Origin: Rhizobium sp. P40RR-XXII
GTDB taxonomy: Bacteria > Pseudomonadota > Alphaproteobacteria > Rhizobiales > Rhizobiaceae
Direction of reading: 5' to 3'
Length of the DNA stretch: 64,000 nucleotides
Assembly (NCBI RefSeq): GCF_012641405.1
Contig: NZ_JABAII010000005.1
Span: 62,001 to 126,000 of the forward strand
This document shows positions 1 through 7,796 of the stretch, one piece after another (within the stretch, counting starts at the first letter, position 1; the number at the start of each line of letters is the position of its first letter). The position numbers were made by a program, and so were the translations under genes. The notes below the pieces were generated by a model. The model saw only the letters and a program-made list of their open reading frames with translations, was not told the origin of the DNA and did not search any database.

Positions 1-161
1 AGGCTTGGAATAAGCCCCTTCTAGCCCAGCCGCTTAGCTGCCAGCACCACCTTTTCCGCCGTTTGCGGCCTGACGCTGCCGCGCTCGTTGAGAACGCGCT
101 CCACCGTTGCAAGGCCAACGCCTGCCGCCGCCGCGATATCCACCAGACGGTTCTTTTTCAT
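1..161 (-). pseudogene. LacI-family regulator, interrupted after the HTH
   Basis: Reading leftward from the ATG at 161-159, with a good AAGGAGG-type ribosome site just upstream, the frame gives a typical LacI N-terminus: MKKNRLVDIAAAAGVGLATV, then a hinge-proximal helix ending AAKRLG. An amber codon (TAG) at 23-21 stops it after 46 residues. The same frame then continues KGLIPS to the window edge, which fits the family sequence that follows the HTH domain. I infer one nonsense mutation in a full-length sugar-responsive repressor; a sequencing error is possible. It is divergent from the ferredoxin genes and may once have controlled them. Confidence 0.7.
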
Positions 162-339
162 TCCGCTCCTCCTTGAGGAAAAATGATCATAATCGGCGTG
201 GAATGTGAAGGGCAATCTCACGCATGCTTGGAACCAGCCGGGAGGAGAAAACGATGCGCGATCAAGGCGCAACGTCAACTTGCTCCCAAGAGTTGGCGAC
301 GGTTTTCGCGCTTTGCGAGATTGCAATGAGGAGGAAGAA

Positions 340-657
340 ATGACCACATGGGTTGATGCATGTGCTGCCAGCGAAGTCGATCAGGAGGATGTCGTCCGCT
401 TCGATCACTCCGGACGAACCTTCGCCATCTATCGTAGCCCCGACGACGAGTATTTCGCGACCGATGGCCTTTGCACGCATGAAAAGATCCATCTGGCTGA
501 TGGGCTCGTCATGGACGACATCATCGAGTGTCCGAAGCACAATGGCCGCTTCAGCTACAAGACAGGCGAGGCTCGCGGCGCGCCGGTGTGCGTCAATCTG
601 AAAACCTACCCGGTCAGAGTGGAAGGCGATCGTATCATGATCGGGATCGAGGCATGA
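340..657 (+). CDS. Rieske [2Fe-2S] ferredoxin, MocE-like
   Basis: A 105-residue electron carrier. The Rieske ligands are visible as C45-T-H47 and C64-P-K-H67, binding a 2Fe-2S cluster through two Cys and two His. The ATG at 340 is chosen because GAGGAGGAAG lies directly before it. The stop overlaps the start of the next gene (ATGA), so the ferredoxin and its reductase are translationally coupled. The pair resembles MocE/MocF of rhizopine catabolism and NirD/BphA3-type carriers. No oxygenase lies in the window, so the electron acceptor is unknown. Confidence 0.88.
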   Translation: MTTWVDACAASEVDQEDVVRFDHSGRTFAIYRSPDDEYFATDGLCTHEKIHLADGLVMDDIIECPKHNGRFSYKTGEARGAPVCVNLKTYPVRVEGDRIMIGIEA

Positions 658-1913
658 GCAGCGATACGGGTATCATCATCGTCGGTGCCGGGGAATGCGG
701 CGCACGCGCCGCGTTGAGCTTGAGGGAGAATGGCTATCGGCAGGCAATCACGCTGATCGGCGACGAGGTTCATCTCCCCTACGAGCGGCCGCCTCTTTCC
801 AAGCAGGTTCTGCTCGACGAAGCCACGCCGCAAGCGTCGGCCGTTCTCAATGATATCCGGCTCGATGAGCGGGCGATCCGGCACGTCAGCGGTGCATCGG
901 CAAGCGACATAGACATCGTGGGGAAACAGTTGGTCCTCTCGGATGGCCGGACACTGCCCTATGACAAATTGCTGCTGGCGACAGGCGCCGCACCCCGGCG
1001 ATTGTCGAACGCGCCCGCCAGCGGACGGATGTTTTATCTGAGGACCTTCGATGACGCGTTGACGCTTCGTTCCTGGCTGCGGGCCGATATGCACGTCGCC
1101 GTGCTTGGCGGCGGCTTCATCGGCCTGGAGGTCGCCGCATCGGCGCGCAGTCGCGGAGCCAAGGTAACGGTCATCGAGTCGCAGGAGCGCATTCTCAAGC
1201 GCGGTGTGCCCGAGCCGATTGCCAAAACGATGACTGCCCTGCATCGGCGTAACGGCGTCGTCGTGAAATGCGGCGTGACGGTTCTCGGGATCGAAGCGGA
1301 CGAACAGCGTGTTGCCATCTTCCTCTCCGAGGGAGATATGATCTCGGCGGATGTTCTTGTCGTCGGAATCGGCGCGCAGCCGCGCACCGAGCTTGCCGCT
1401 CAGGCCGGGATTGCGGTCGACAACGGCATTGCGGTCAACGAGCGCCTGGAGACGTCGGTGACGGATATCTATGCCGCCGGTGACTGCTGTTCGTTTCCGC
1501 ATCCCCTATACGGCGGACGCCGGCTGCGCCTCGAAGCCTGGCGCAATGCGCAGGATCAGGGCATCCTTGCCGCCGCCAATCTGACAGGCGCGGCGCGCAG
1601 CTATCAGGCCGTTCCCTATTTCTGGTCCGACCAATACGATCATACGCTTCAAATCGCCGGCCTCGCCGATGAAGGACAAATAGTCGTTCGACGGGACCTT
1701 GGCGACGGCGCCCTCATCCTGTTTCATCTTGATGGCGAACGGCGGATGGTCGCCGCAAGCGGCGTCGGTCCCGGCAATAAAATTGCCAAGGACATCAAGC
1801 TGAGCGAGATGTTGATCGCCAAGCGCGTCATTCCGCCGATCGAGGCTTTGGCGGCCAGCGTGAACCTGAAGTCTCTCTTGCCAAAGGCAGCGCAAGAGAT
1901 AGCTGTTTTGTGA
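654..1913 (+). CDS. FAD/NAD-dependent ferredoxin reductase, MocF-like
   Basis: A 419-residue pyridine nucleotide-disulfide oxidoreductase-type flavoprotein. The N-terminal FAD motif is GAGECGARAA. A second dinucleotide fold (LGGGFIGLEVAA, near residue 150) binds NAD(P)H, and the FAD-contacting IYAAGDC motif lies near residue 275. A C-terminal reductase domain follows. It should pass electrons from NAD(P)H to the Rieske protein encoded immediately upstream, whose stop codon it overlaps by four bases. Relatives are MocF, rubredoxin reductases and BphA4. Function as a ferredoxin reductase is well supported; the terminal oxygenase is not identified. Confidence 0.88.
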   Translation: MSSDTGIIIVGAGECGARAALSLRENGYRQAITLIGDEVHLPYERPPLSKQVLLDEATPQASAVLNDIRLDERAIRHVSGASASDIDIVGKQLVLSDGRTLPYDKLLLATGAAPRRLSNAPASGRMFYLRTFDDALTLRSWLRADMHVAVLGGGFIGLEVAASARSRGAKVTVIESQERILKRGVPEPIAKTMTALHRRNGVVVKCGVTVLGIEADEQRVAIFLSEGDMISADVLVVGIGAQPRTELAAQAGIAVDNGIAVNERLETSVTDIYAAGDCCSFPHPLYGGRRLRLEAWRNAQDQGILAAANLTGAARSYQAVPYFWSDQYDHTLQIAGLADEGQIVVRRDLGDGALILFHLDGERRMVAASGVGPGNKIAKDIKLSEMLIAKRVIPPIEALAASVNLKSLLPKAAQEIAVL

Positions 1914-2062
1914 ACTCATGAGCAGACGACATAAGTGCTTGCCGTCTTCACGCCCTAATCGCGCAGGCTAAGCTCACTATATCTCCTTCTGCTCTGACGG
2001 GCTGGCTGTGACATGGTCGTCGCATTGTTGGAGCGGCAACATCGTCTATGAGGAGAATATTG

Positions 2063-2296
2063 ATGCCCCATCTGATCTTGAAAATGGTGTCGGGACGAAC
2101 CGAGACACAGAAGCGAACCGTGGCTGAACGCCCGACCAGAGTTGTCGTCTCGGCGTTCGGCGTCGATGAAGACTCGGTGTCCGTCGCGATAGAAGACGTC
2201 GCCATGGCCGATTGGACCAAAAGTGTCTATGTCCCGGATATTCAAGCCAAGCCCGACACAATCTATAAGAAGCCCGGTTATGACCCATTTCCATAA
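2063..2296 (+). CDS. 4-oxalocrotonate tautomerase family protein, PptA-like
   Basis: A 77-residue protein starting MPHLILKM, so Pro follows the initiator Met and becomes the catalytic N-terminal proline after Met removal. Its length and its KKPGY-type C-terminus match E. coli PptA. A GAGGAGA ribosome site precedes the ATG at 2063; an in-frame ATG at 2048 is upstream of that site and less likely. The family catalyses keto-enol tautomerisation through Pro1, and the substrate here is unknown. The 3' end overlaps the convergent HAD gene by 19 bases. Confidence 0.82.
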   Translation: MPHLILKMVSGRTETQKRTVAERPTRVVVSAFGVDEDSVSVAIEDVAMADWTKSVYVPDIQAKPDTIYKKPGYDPFP

Positions 2297-2979
2297 GGTG
2301 GACGGGCCGGCATATTTGAGAGAGGCTTTCCAGAGAGACGCAGAGCGCCGCCCGAGCCGATGTCCAGAGCAAGCCTGTCATAATCCTCAACGCTCGGATG
2401 CCGCGTTAGCAACGGTGCCCGATGGGTCGCGCTGATGACGAGCACGGAAGCGCCTGACGCTTCCGCTGCCTCTATTCCTGCAGGCGCATCCTCAAAAACA
2501 AGACAGTTTTCAATAGGTTGTTCCAATATTTTCGCAGCAAGAATGAAGCAATCCGGTGCCGGCTTGCCGCTCTGCACATCCTCGCCGGCGATCAGAACCG
2601 GCGGCCAGGGGAGCCCGGCTGCTTCGAGGCGAACCCTCGCTAACTCTCGCGGAGCGGAAGTCACGATCGCCCACCGGTCTCGCGGCAGGCTTTTCAGGAA
2701 GTCGATGGCGCCCACAATCGGTTCGACGCCGGCAACGTCATCGATTTCGGCCTGCGTGAGGATTCTGGCCTCTTCGGCGGGATCGATCCCCGACAGGCCA
2801 AGCCGGGTAATCGTCTCGATCGCCTTGCGGCCGTGAACGGTCGCCAGCAAACTGACGGCGTCAACGCCGCGTCTCTCCGCCCATGCGGTCCAGACCCGTT
2901 CGCCGATCGCAATCGAATTTAGGACGGTTCCGTCCATGTCGAACAGGAAGGCGCCGAATGAGCGGTCGTCAAAGCGCAT
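2278..2979 (-). CDS. HAD-superfamily sugar-phosphate phosphatase-like protein
   Basis: A 233-residue HAD subfamily IA hydrolase. Motif I is FDMDGT with nucleophile D14 and acid D16, motif II is VTSAP, the motif III Lys is in GKPAPD, and motif IV is FEDAPAGIEAA. An alpha-helical cap lies between motifs I and II. It resembles beta-phosphoglucomutase and hexitol- or sugar-phosphate phosphatases. It overlaps the stop of the SorC regulator by one base (TGATG), so the two form an operon divergent from the aldolase/kinase genes, which suggests action on a phosphorylated intermediate of the same pathway. Confidence 0.82.
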   Translation of the reverse strand: MRFDDRSFGAFLFDMDGTVLNSIAIGERVWTAWAERRGVDAVSLLATVHGRKAIETITRLGLSGIDPAEEARILTQAEIDDVAGVEPIVGAIDFLKSLPRDRWAIVTSAPRELARVRLEAAGLPWPPVLIAGEDVQSGKPAPDCFILAAKILEQPIENCLVFEDAPAGIEAAEASGASVLVISATHRAPLLTRHPSVEDYDRLALDIGSGGALRLSGKPLSNMPARPPYGNGS

Positions 2980-3899
2980 CAGGATCGATCCTCGGCTTTT
3001 TGATTGGATGACAGGCGATCGAGAATGGCTTGAGCGGTGTTGGCGTCGGTGACCAAAGCATTGATCATTCCCGATCGGGCCGCTCCGATGATGCCGCTTG
3101 CCTTACCGGGGGTCGCTGCGACCGCGATACAGAGCGGCACCTTGCGCAATTGCTCGGGCGAGGCCGCAATCATGCCCTCCTCTCCATCCCAATGCAGGAC
3201 TTCGCCGGCTTCGGTGACATAGTGGCGAAGGACGTCGCCGGCGGCATGGCTCAGCGCCTTTTCGCCCGGCAACGCCGTTTCCGAAGGGTTTGCGGCATGC
3301 GTCAATCCGACACCGACGATCGCTGCATCCAGCCTGTCCCAAAGGGATGTCACCTGTTGCACGGTAGGGTCACCCAGAAACGCGTCCCGGAGTTCGGCCG
3401 AGGAAATATACGGCGCATGCAGGAAGTGCGGCACGCCTCCCATTTGGGCTGCCGCCTGGCGCACGAATTCATTGATCTGGAAGTGTGGAGCTGCCTGCTG
3501 CATGCCGCCGTTCAGCGCGACCGTGACAATGCCGGGCAATTGCGGCAGGCCGGCCAATGTCACCTCGCGAACTGCCCTTCCCCAACCGATGCCCAAGGTC
3601 GAACCCGAGCGCAGGCCGGCCTGTTGCAGAAGTGAGCCGACCGGTGCGGCGAGCGCGCTCAGGACGTTTGACGACGACGTATCGATCACGGCGGCGGTGC
3701 GCAATTTCAGGCCGTCGATCAGCGCGGCACTCAGATCCTCCGCGGGTGAAAGATCGATCACCTCGATCCGGACGATTCCGATCGCCCGGGCTCGCTGCAG
3801 CAATCGCGAAACCGTCGCCGTCGATAGACCCAACTTCCTGGCGATGTCCACCTGTGACATGTCGGACTGGTAATGCAATTTGGCGACCGTATGCAGCAA
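2979..3899 (-). CDS. SorC/DeoR-type sugar-responsive transcriptional regulator
   Basis: A SorC-family protein with an N-terminal HTH (SQVDIARKLGLSTATVSRLL) and a long C-terminal phosphosugar-binding domain containing the family's GIGWGRAV glycine loop. The TTG at 3899 gives 306 residues. The frame is open further upstream (SSQSQEAANRA region), and a CTG at 3941 with an AGAAAGGA site before it would give 320, so the start is uncertain. It probably controls the divergent aldolase/kinase/importer genes and its own HAD partner. A palindrome at 3961-3973 is the likely operator. Confidence 0.85.
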   Translation of the reverse strand: MLHTVAKLHYQSDMSQVDIARKLGLSTATVSRLLQRARAIGIVRIEVIDLSPAEDLSAALIDGLKLRTAAVIDTSSSNVLSALAAPVGSLLQQAGLRSGSTLGIGWGRAVREVTLAGLPQLPGIVTVALNGGMQQAAPHFQINEFVRQAAAQMGGVPHFLHAPYISSAELRDAFLGDPTVQQVTSLWDRLDAAIVGVGLTHAANPSETALPGEKALSHAAGDVLRHYVTEAGEVLHWDGEEGMIAASPEQLRKVPLCIAVAATPGKASGIIGAARSGMINALVTDANTAQAILDRLSSNQKAEDRS

Positions 3900-3960
3900 A
3901 GCGCGATTTGCCGCAGCCTCCTGCGATTGAGACGAATTCAGGTTGAAATTCCTTTCTGCA

Positions 3961-3973
3961 ATGTGTTACACAT
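3961..3973. promoter_or_regulatory. Candidate SorC operator palindrome
   Basis: ATGTGTTACACAT: six-base half-sites ATGTGT/ACACAT around one central base, in the intergenic space between the divergent SorC regulator and the aldolase operon. Position and symmetry suit an operator; binding is inferred. Confidence 0.4.
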
Positions 3974-4126
3974 ACGGCACTTGAGGAGTTATCGCTTAAA
4001 AAGGCCGGTTTCGCAACGTTTATACCGCGCATGAGAGCCCTCAATTTCAAGAGCAATGCCTCTTCGGGGAGTGGAGAAGGCATGTGCGGATGGGTGCCGT
4101 TTCGCAACGGCTGGAGGAAGGATCAT

Positions 4127-5068
4127 ATGACAAAATTGACGACAGCGGAGATGCGCGGCTACCAGCAGATTTGCGGTAGCGACGGCGCCATGATGGTGAT
4201 TGCCTGCGATCAGCGCGGCGGCATGCGCAGCCTTCTGGCCAAGGACCCGGCCGAACAGGCTGCCATCTCCGACAAGGTGCTGGGGGACACGAAGGCCGAT
4301 ATCGCGCGGTTCCTTGCAAGCAAGGCGTCCTGCGTTCTCGTCGATCCGATCTGCGCCGTGCCGGCGCTGGTCGATGACCGCGTCCTTCAGCGCGATACAG
4401 CGCTGCTGATCGGCCTCGATGCGTCCGGCTGGGATACCTCGCCGGAGGGCTATCGTCTGTCGAAGCTGGTTCCCGGCGTTTCCGCGCGCCGCGTGCGGCA
4501 GTTAGGTGCGACCGGCGGAAAGATCATGGTCTATCTGCGCTCGGATCGCGATGCGGCGAATGTCCATAATATGCAGATCCTGAAGCAGTGCATCGAAGAC
4601 TTTGCTCGCGAAGATCTTCTTCTCGTCGTCGAATTCCTGACTTACAAATTCGAAGATGAGGACGAGGCCGAGTATAAGGCCAAGCTGCCGGGCCTGATCG
4701 TCGGTGGCAGCAAGATCTGCCTTGAGCGGGGCGCAAAAGTCCTGAAGATCCCCTATCCGGGATCGTCGGATGCCTGTACCGAAGTCACGCGCCTTGCGCG
4801 CGACGTGCCGTGGGCAGTACTGTCGGCCGGTGTCGACCATGCAACCTTCCTGACGCAGGTGGAGGATGCCATGCGCAACGGCGCCTCAGGCGTCATCGCC
4901 GGCCGTTCGCTGTGGAAGGATTGCATCTCGCTCGACCGTTCGGTGACGAAAGATCGGCTGGAGACGGTCGCGGTGCCAAGGCTTCGCGAAATTCAGGCCG
5001 TCATCGCAACGTACTTCAAGGGCGCAGGCTCGCACGGCGCTGATCAAAGGCAGCGCGCCAATGGCTGA
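4127..5068 (+). CDS. LacD-type class I aldolase (tagatose-1,6-bisphosphate aldolase family)
   Basis: A 313-residue DeoC/LacD-family TIM-barrel aldolase. It shows the N-terminal ACDQRG motif of tagatose-bisphosphate and sulfofructosephosphate (YihT) aldolases. The candidate Schiff-base lysine is in GAKVLKIPYPG, and the C-terminal phosphate site is GASGVIAGRSLW. The ATG at 4127 follows GGAAGGATC; the frame is open further upstream without a ribosome site. It should cleave a ketohexose phosphate or bisphosphate to two three-carbon units. It overlaps the fused kinase gene by eight bases. The exact sugar is not determinable from sequence. Confidence 0.8.
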   Translation: MTKLTTAEMRGYQQICGSDGAMMVIACDQRGGMRSLLAKDPAEQAAISDKVLGDTKADIARFLASKASCVLVDPICAVPALVDDRVLQRDTALLIGLDASGWDTSPEGYRLSKLVPGVSARRVRQLGATGGKIMVYLRSDRDAANVHNMQILKQCIEDFAREDLLLVVEFLTYKFEDEDEAEYKAKLPGLIVGGSKICLERGAKVLKIPYPGSSDACTEVTRLARDVPWAVLSAGVDHATFLTQVEDAMRNGASGVIAGRSLWKDCISLDRSVTKDRLETVAVPRLREIQAVIATYFKGAGSHGADQRQRANG

Positions 5069-6470
5069 CATCGCCATCGGCGTCGATATTGGCGGCACGA
5101 ATATTCGTGCCGCCCTCGTCTCCGCTCGCGGCGAGATTCTTGCCAAACTGTCGGAACGAACCCCGACCGATCCCCTGCAGGTGCTGGAGCGCGTCGTCGC
5201 AATGGCACGCGAACTCGACAGAGCCGAAGTCTTAGGGATCGGCGTCGGCATACCCGGGCGGGTCGACGTCGACAGTCGCGAGATCCTGTCCGGCGGCATC
5301 CTCAACCTCGCCGGCCTCGACTTCGTGCGGCGGATCGAGGCAGCCCTTGGAAAGCCGGTCGTCGTCGAGAATGATTGCAGCATGGCGCTGATTGCCGAAA
5401 TGCGGATCGGTGGCGCCAAGGGCTATCGGAATGTCGCGATGTTGACGATTGGGACGGGCATCGGCGGCGCTGTCGCCCAGGCCGGGCGCATTTGTCACGG
5501 ACACAGGGCAGCCGGACAGCTCGGCCACATCTGCGTGTCTCAGGACGGTCCGCCCTGCCCTTGTGGCCGGCGCGGTTGCGTCGAAACCTTTAGTTCCGGA
5601 ACCGCGCTGCGGCGTCATATCGCCGAAGCGGGATTGTCCGTTGTGACGATCGGGGAAATTTTCAGCATGGCAGCCGATGGAGACGAGACAGCGGCGCGCG
5701 TCTTGCGCCAATGGGCAGTCCCCTTGCGGGCCGCACTCGACAATATCGCGGCAACGATGGATCCCGAAGTCATCCTGCTTGGCGGCGGGCTCGGCTGCGA
5801 CGCGGCGCGCGCGCTTGCAGACCTGCCGGCGGTAGCACCTTGGTTCTGCCCCACAATATTGCCGGCGAAACTTGCCGACGATGCCGGCGTGATCGGCGCG
5901 GGCCTGTCGATTTTCGCCGATGAAGTCGCGCAGAGAAAACGGGTCGTCCTGGTCAACGGCGTGCCGGCCTCTGGGAAAAGCCGTCTTGCCAAGGCTTTGT
6001 CCCAGCGAACCGGCTGGCCGATCCTGTCTCTCGATGGTATCAAAAACCCCTTTCTCCAGCATATCGGACGAGTCGACCGCGACTTCAACCGGACCCTGGG
6101 AAAGGCGAGCTACCAGGCGATCTGGTCTGTCATCAGGCAGGCTCCGGCCGGCTCGACCTTCATCGTCGATGCCTGGTTCGGTTTCCAGCCGAAAGCCCAA
6201 CTCGAAAGCTATATCAGCGCCGCGAAGATCGGGCATGTCGCCGAGCTATGGTGCAAGGTGCCCGGACCGGTTGCGGGCGAGCGTTACGCCAGCCGGCTGG
6301 AGGATCGATTGCCAGGCCATCCGGGTGCCGAATATGTACCGGAACTGATCGCACTTGCCGATCGGGCCGAGCCGATGGGCTGCGGTGCCGTGATGACGGT
6401 GGACCAGACCAAGGAGCCGGACATGAACGCGATCCTGGCCTGGGTCTGGCGCGTGTTCGACCGCGAATAA
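5061..6470 (+). CDS. ROK-family sugar kinase fused to a P-loop kinase domain
   Basis: A 469-residue two-domain protein. Residues 1 to about 288 are a complete ROK kinase: phosphate loop GVDIGGTNIRAAL, GQLGH, and the zinc motif CPCGRRGCVE. Residues about 292-469 form a second nucleotide-binding domain with Walker A GVPASGKS at 300-307 and a downstream VDAWFGFQ segment, similar to chloramphenicol-phosphotransferase/Zeta/shikimate-kinase-like P-loop kinases. No stop or frameshift separates them. Next to an aldolase of the bisphosphate family, the simplest reading is two successive sugar phosphorylations by one polypeptide. Substrate and order of steps are inferred. Confidence 0.85.
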   Translation: MADIAIGVDIGGTNIRAALVSARGEILAKLSERTPTDPLQVLERVVAMARELDRAEVLGIGVGIPGRVDVDSREILSGGILNLAGLDFVRRIEAALGKPVVVENDCSMALIAEMRIGGAKGYRNVAMLTIGTGIGGAVAQAGRICHGHRAAGQLGHICVSQDGPPCPCGRRGCVETFSSGTALRRHIAEAGLSVVTIGEIFSMAADGDETAARVLRQWAVPLRAALDNIAATMDPEVILLGGGLGCDAARALADLPAVAPWFCPTILPAKLADDAGVIGAGLSIFADEVAQRKRVVLVNGVPASGKSRLAKALSQRTGWPILSLDGIKNPFLQHIGRVDRDFNRTLGKASYQAIWSVIRQAPAGSTFIVDAWFGFQPKAQLESYISAAKIGHVAELWCKVPGPVAGERYASRLEDRLPGHPGAEYVPELIALADRAEPMGCGAVMTVDQTKEPDMNAILAWVWRVFDRE

Positions 6471-6623
6471 TAAGTCGCCGTCCGGGATGGACGGGACAAA
6501 TGCGTGATGATGCCGAACGTCGTGCGACGCTATGTCTCCCGGCGGATAATGATATTGCGACTACCATCGAATTGTTTAAGTATATCAATTGGATAAAAGA
6601 AATTCCTTGCAGAAAAAAATTGC

Positions 6624-6652
6624 TTGACGCGCCGTGGTAACCCACTGATTAT
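6624..6652 (+). promoter_or_regulatory. Possible sigma70 promoter before the binding-protein gene
   Basis: TTGACG (6624-6629), a 17-base spacer and GATTAT (6647-6652) lie about 45 bases before the binding-protein start, in the AT-rich gap after the kinase gene. This would give the importer its own promoter. Match quality is moderate only. Confidence 0.35.
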
Positions 6653-6697
6653 CGCTGTGCCGGACAGGGGAGGTTCGGTTTCAAGAGGAGGAAAATT

Positions 6698-7687
6698 ATG
6701 GAGCGCCGCTCATTTCTTAAGGCTTCGGCCGTGGCATCGCTCGCGACAGGTGTTGCGGCCGTCGCCGGCACCACCAGAGCAGCAGACAAGAAGTTTACGA
6801 TTGCCCTTATTCCGGGTCTGACGACCGATGCTTTCTACATCACTATGCGCAAGGGCGCCGAGGCCGCGGCCAAAGCCGTCGGTGCGACGCTGGTGTTTCA
6901 AGGCGGCCCCGATTTCAACCCGGTGACGCAGGTGCCGGTTCTCGATGCGGTGATCGCCAAAAAGCCCGACGCTATCCTCATCGCTCCAACTGACAAGGAT
7001 CAGTTGGTCCAGCCGCTGAAGAAGGCCGAGGATGCCGGCATCCCGATCATCACCGTTGATACTTTCATCGGTACGGGTGTGTATCAGACGGGCAAAGGCG
7101 ATGCCGATTTTCCGCTGGCCTACATCGCTTCTGACAACCTGCTCGGCGGCGCGATTGCCGCACGCGCGCTGGCAAAAGCCGTCGGCGAAAAAGGCAAGGT
7201 CTACGTTTCCAACGTCAAGCCCGGTATTTCAACCACCGACCAGCGCGAGCAGGGCTTCAAGGAGGAAATGAAGAAGTATCCGAACATCACCGTTCTGGAG
7301 ACCCAGTACAACGATGACGACGCCAACAAGGCGGCATCGCAGCTGCAGGCGGTCTTTGCCCGCAACTCCGATCTTGACGGTGTCTTCGGCGCCAATCTGT
7401 TCTCCGCCCTCGGTGCCGCCAACGGCGTGCAGCAGGCTGGCCAAACGGGCAAAATCCGCGTCGTGGCCTTCGATGCGCCGACGTCGATCGTGGACAACAT
7501 CAACTCCGGCCTCGTCGATCTGGCAATCGCACAGCACCCGGCTGAAATCGGCTATTTCGGCGTGATGGCAGCCTATGCGCACCTGACCGGCAATTCGATC
7601 CCGACGGCGATCGGCACCGGCTTTACGGTCATCGACAAATCGAACGTTACCGACAAGAATGTCGCGAAGTTCATCTACTCCGATTAG
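6698..7687 (+). CDS. Ribose-type ABC sugar importer, periplasmic binding protein
   Basis: A 329-residue type I periplasmic binding protein (Peripla_BP_4 family). The N-terminus MERRSFLK followed by a hydrophobic stretch and a TRAADKK cleavage region fits a twin-arginine (Tat) signal. The mature part begins with the typical FTIALIPGLTTDAFY. A GAGGAGG site precedes the ATG. It captures the sugar fed to the permease and ATPase encoded downstream, and the genomic setting links it to the aldolase/kinase pathway. A perfect stem-loop follows the stop. Confidence 0.9.
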   Translation: MERRSFLKASAVASLATGVAAVAGTTRAADKKFTIALIPGLTTDAFYITMRKGAEAAAKAVGATLVFQGGPDFNPVTQVPVLDAVIAKKPDAILIAPTDKDQLVQPLKKAEDAGIPIITVDTFIGTGVYQTGKGDADFPLAYIASDNLLGGAIAARALAKAVGEKGKVYVSNVKPGISTTDQREQGFKEEMKKYPNITVLETQYNDDDANKAASQLQAVFARNSDLDGVFGANLFSALGAANGVQQAGQTGKIRVVAFDAPTSIVDNINSGLVDLAIAQHPAEIGYFGVMAAYAHLTGNSIPTAIGTGFTVIDKSNVTDKNVAKFIYSD

Positions 7688-7701
7688 TCCGGAGATAGTC
7701 T

Positions 7702-7725
7702 GTGCCTCGCCGAAGGGCGAGGCAC
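7702..7725 (+). promoter_or_regulatory. Intercistronic stem-loop after the binding-protein gene
   Basis: A perfect 10-base-pair stem GTGCCTCGCC / GGCGAGGCAC with loop GAAG and no T-tract, 14 bases after the binding-protein stop and about 70 before the permease. It is probably an mRNA-stabilising or partial-termination hairpin that raises binding-protein yield. Two other importers in the window have the same arrangement. Confidence 0.6.
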
Positions 7726-7796
7726 ATCATCCAACGATGATAGAGCGAACGGCGCCCTAAGCTTCGCGCCTTTAACGCTTCAGTTTGGACCAGTCC

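Noticed and set aside
205-339. Upstream extension of the Rieske gene
   Set aside because: The extra 45 codons lack Rieske-family similarity, and the ribosome site sits directly before the ATG at 340.
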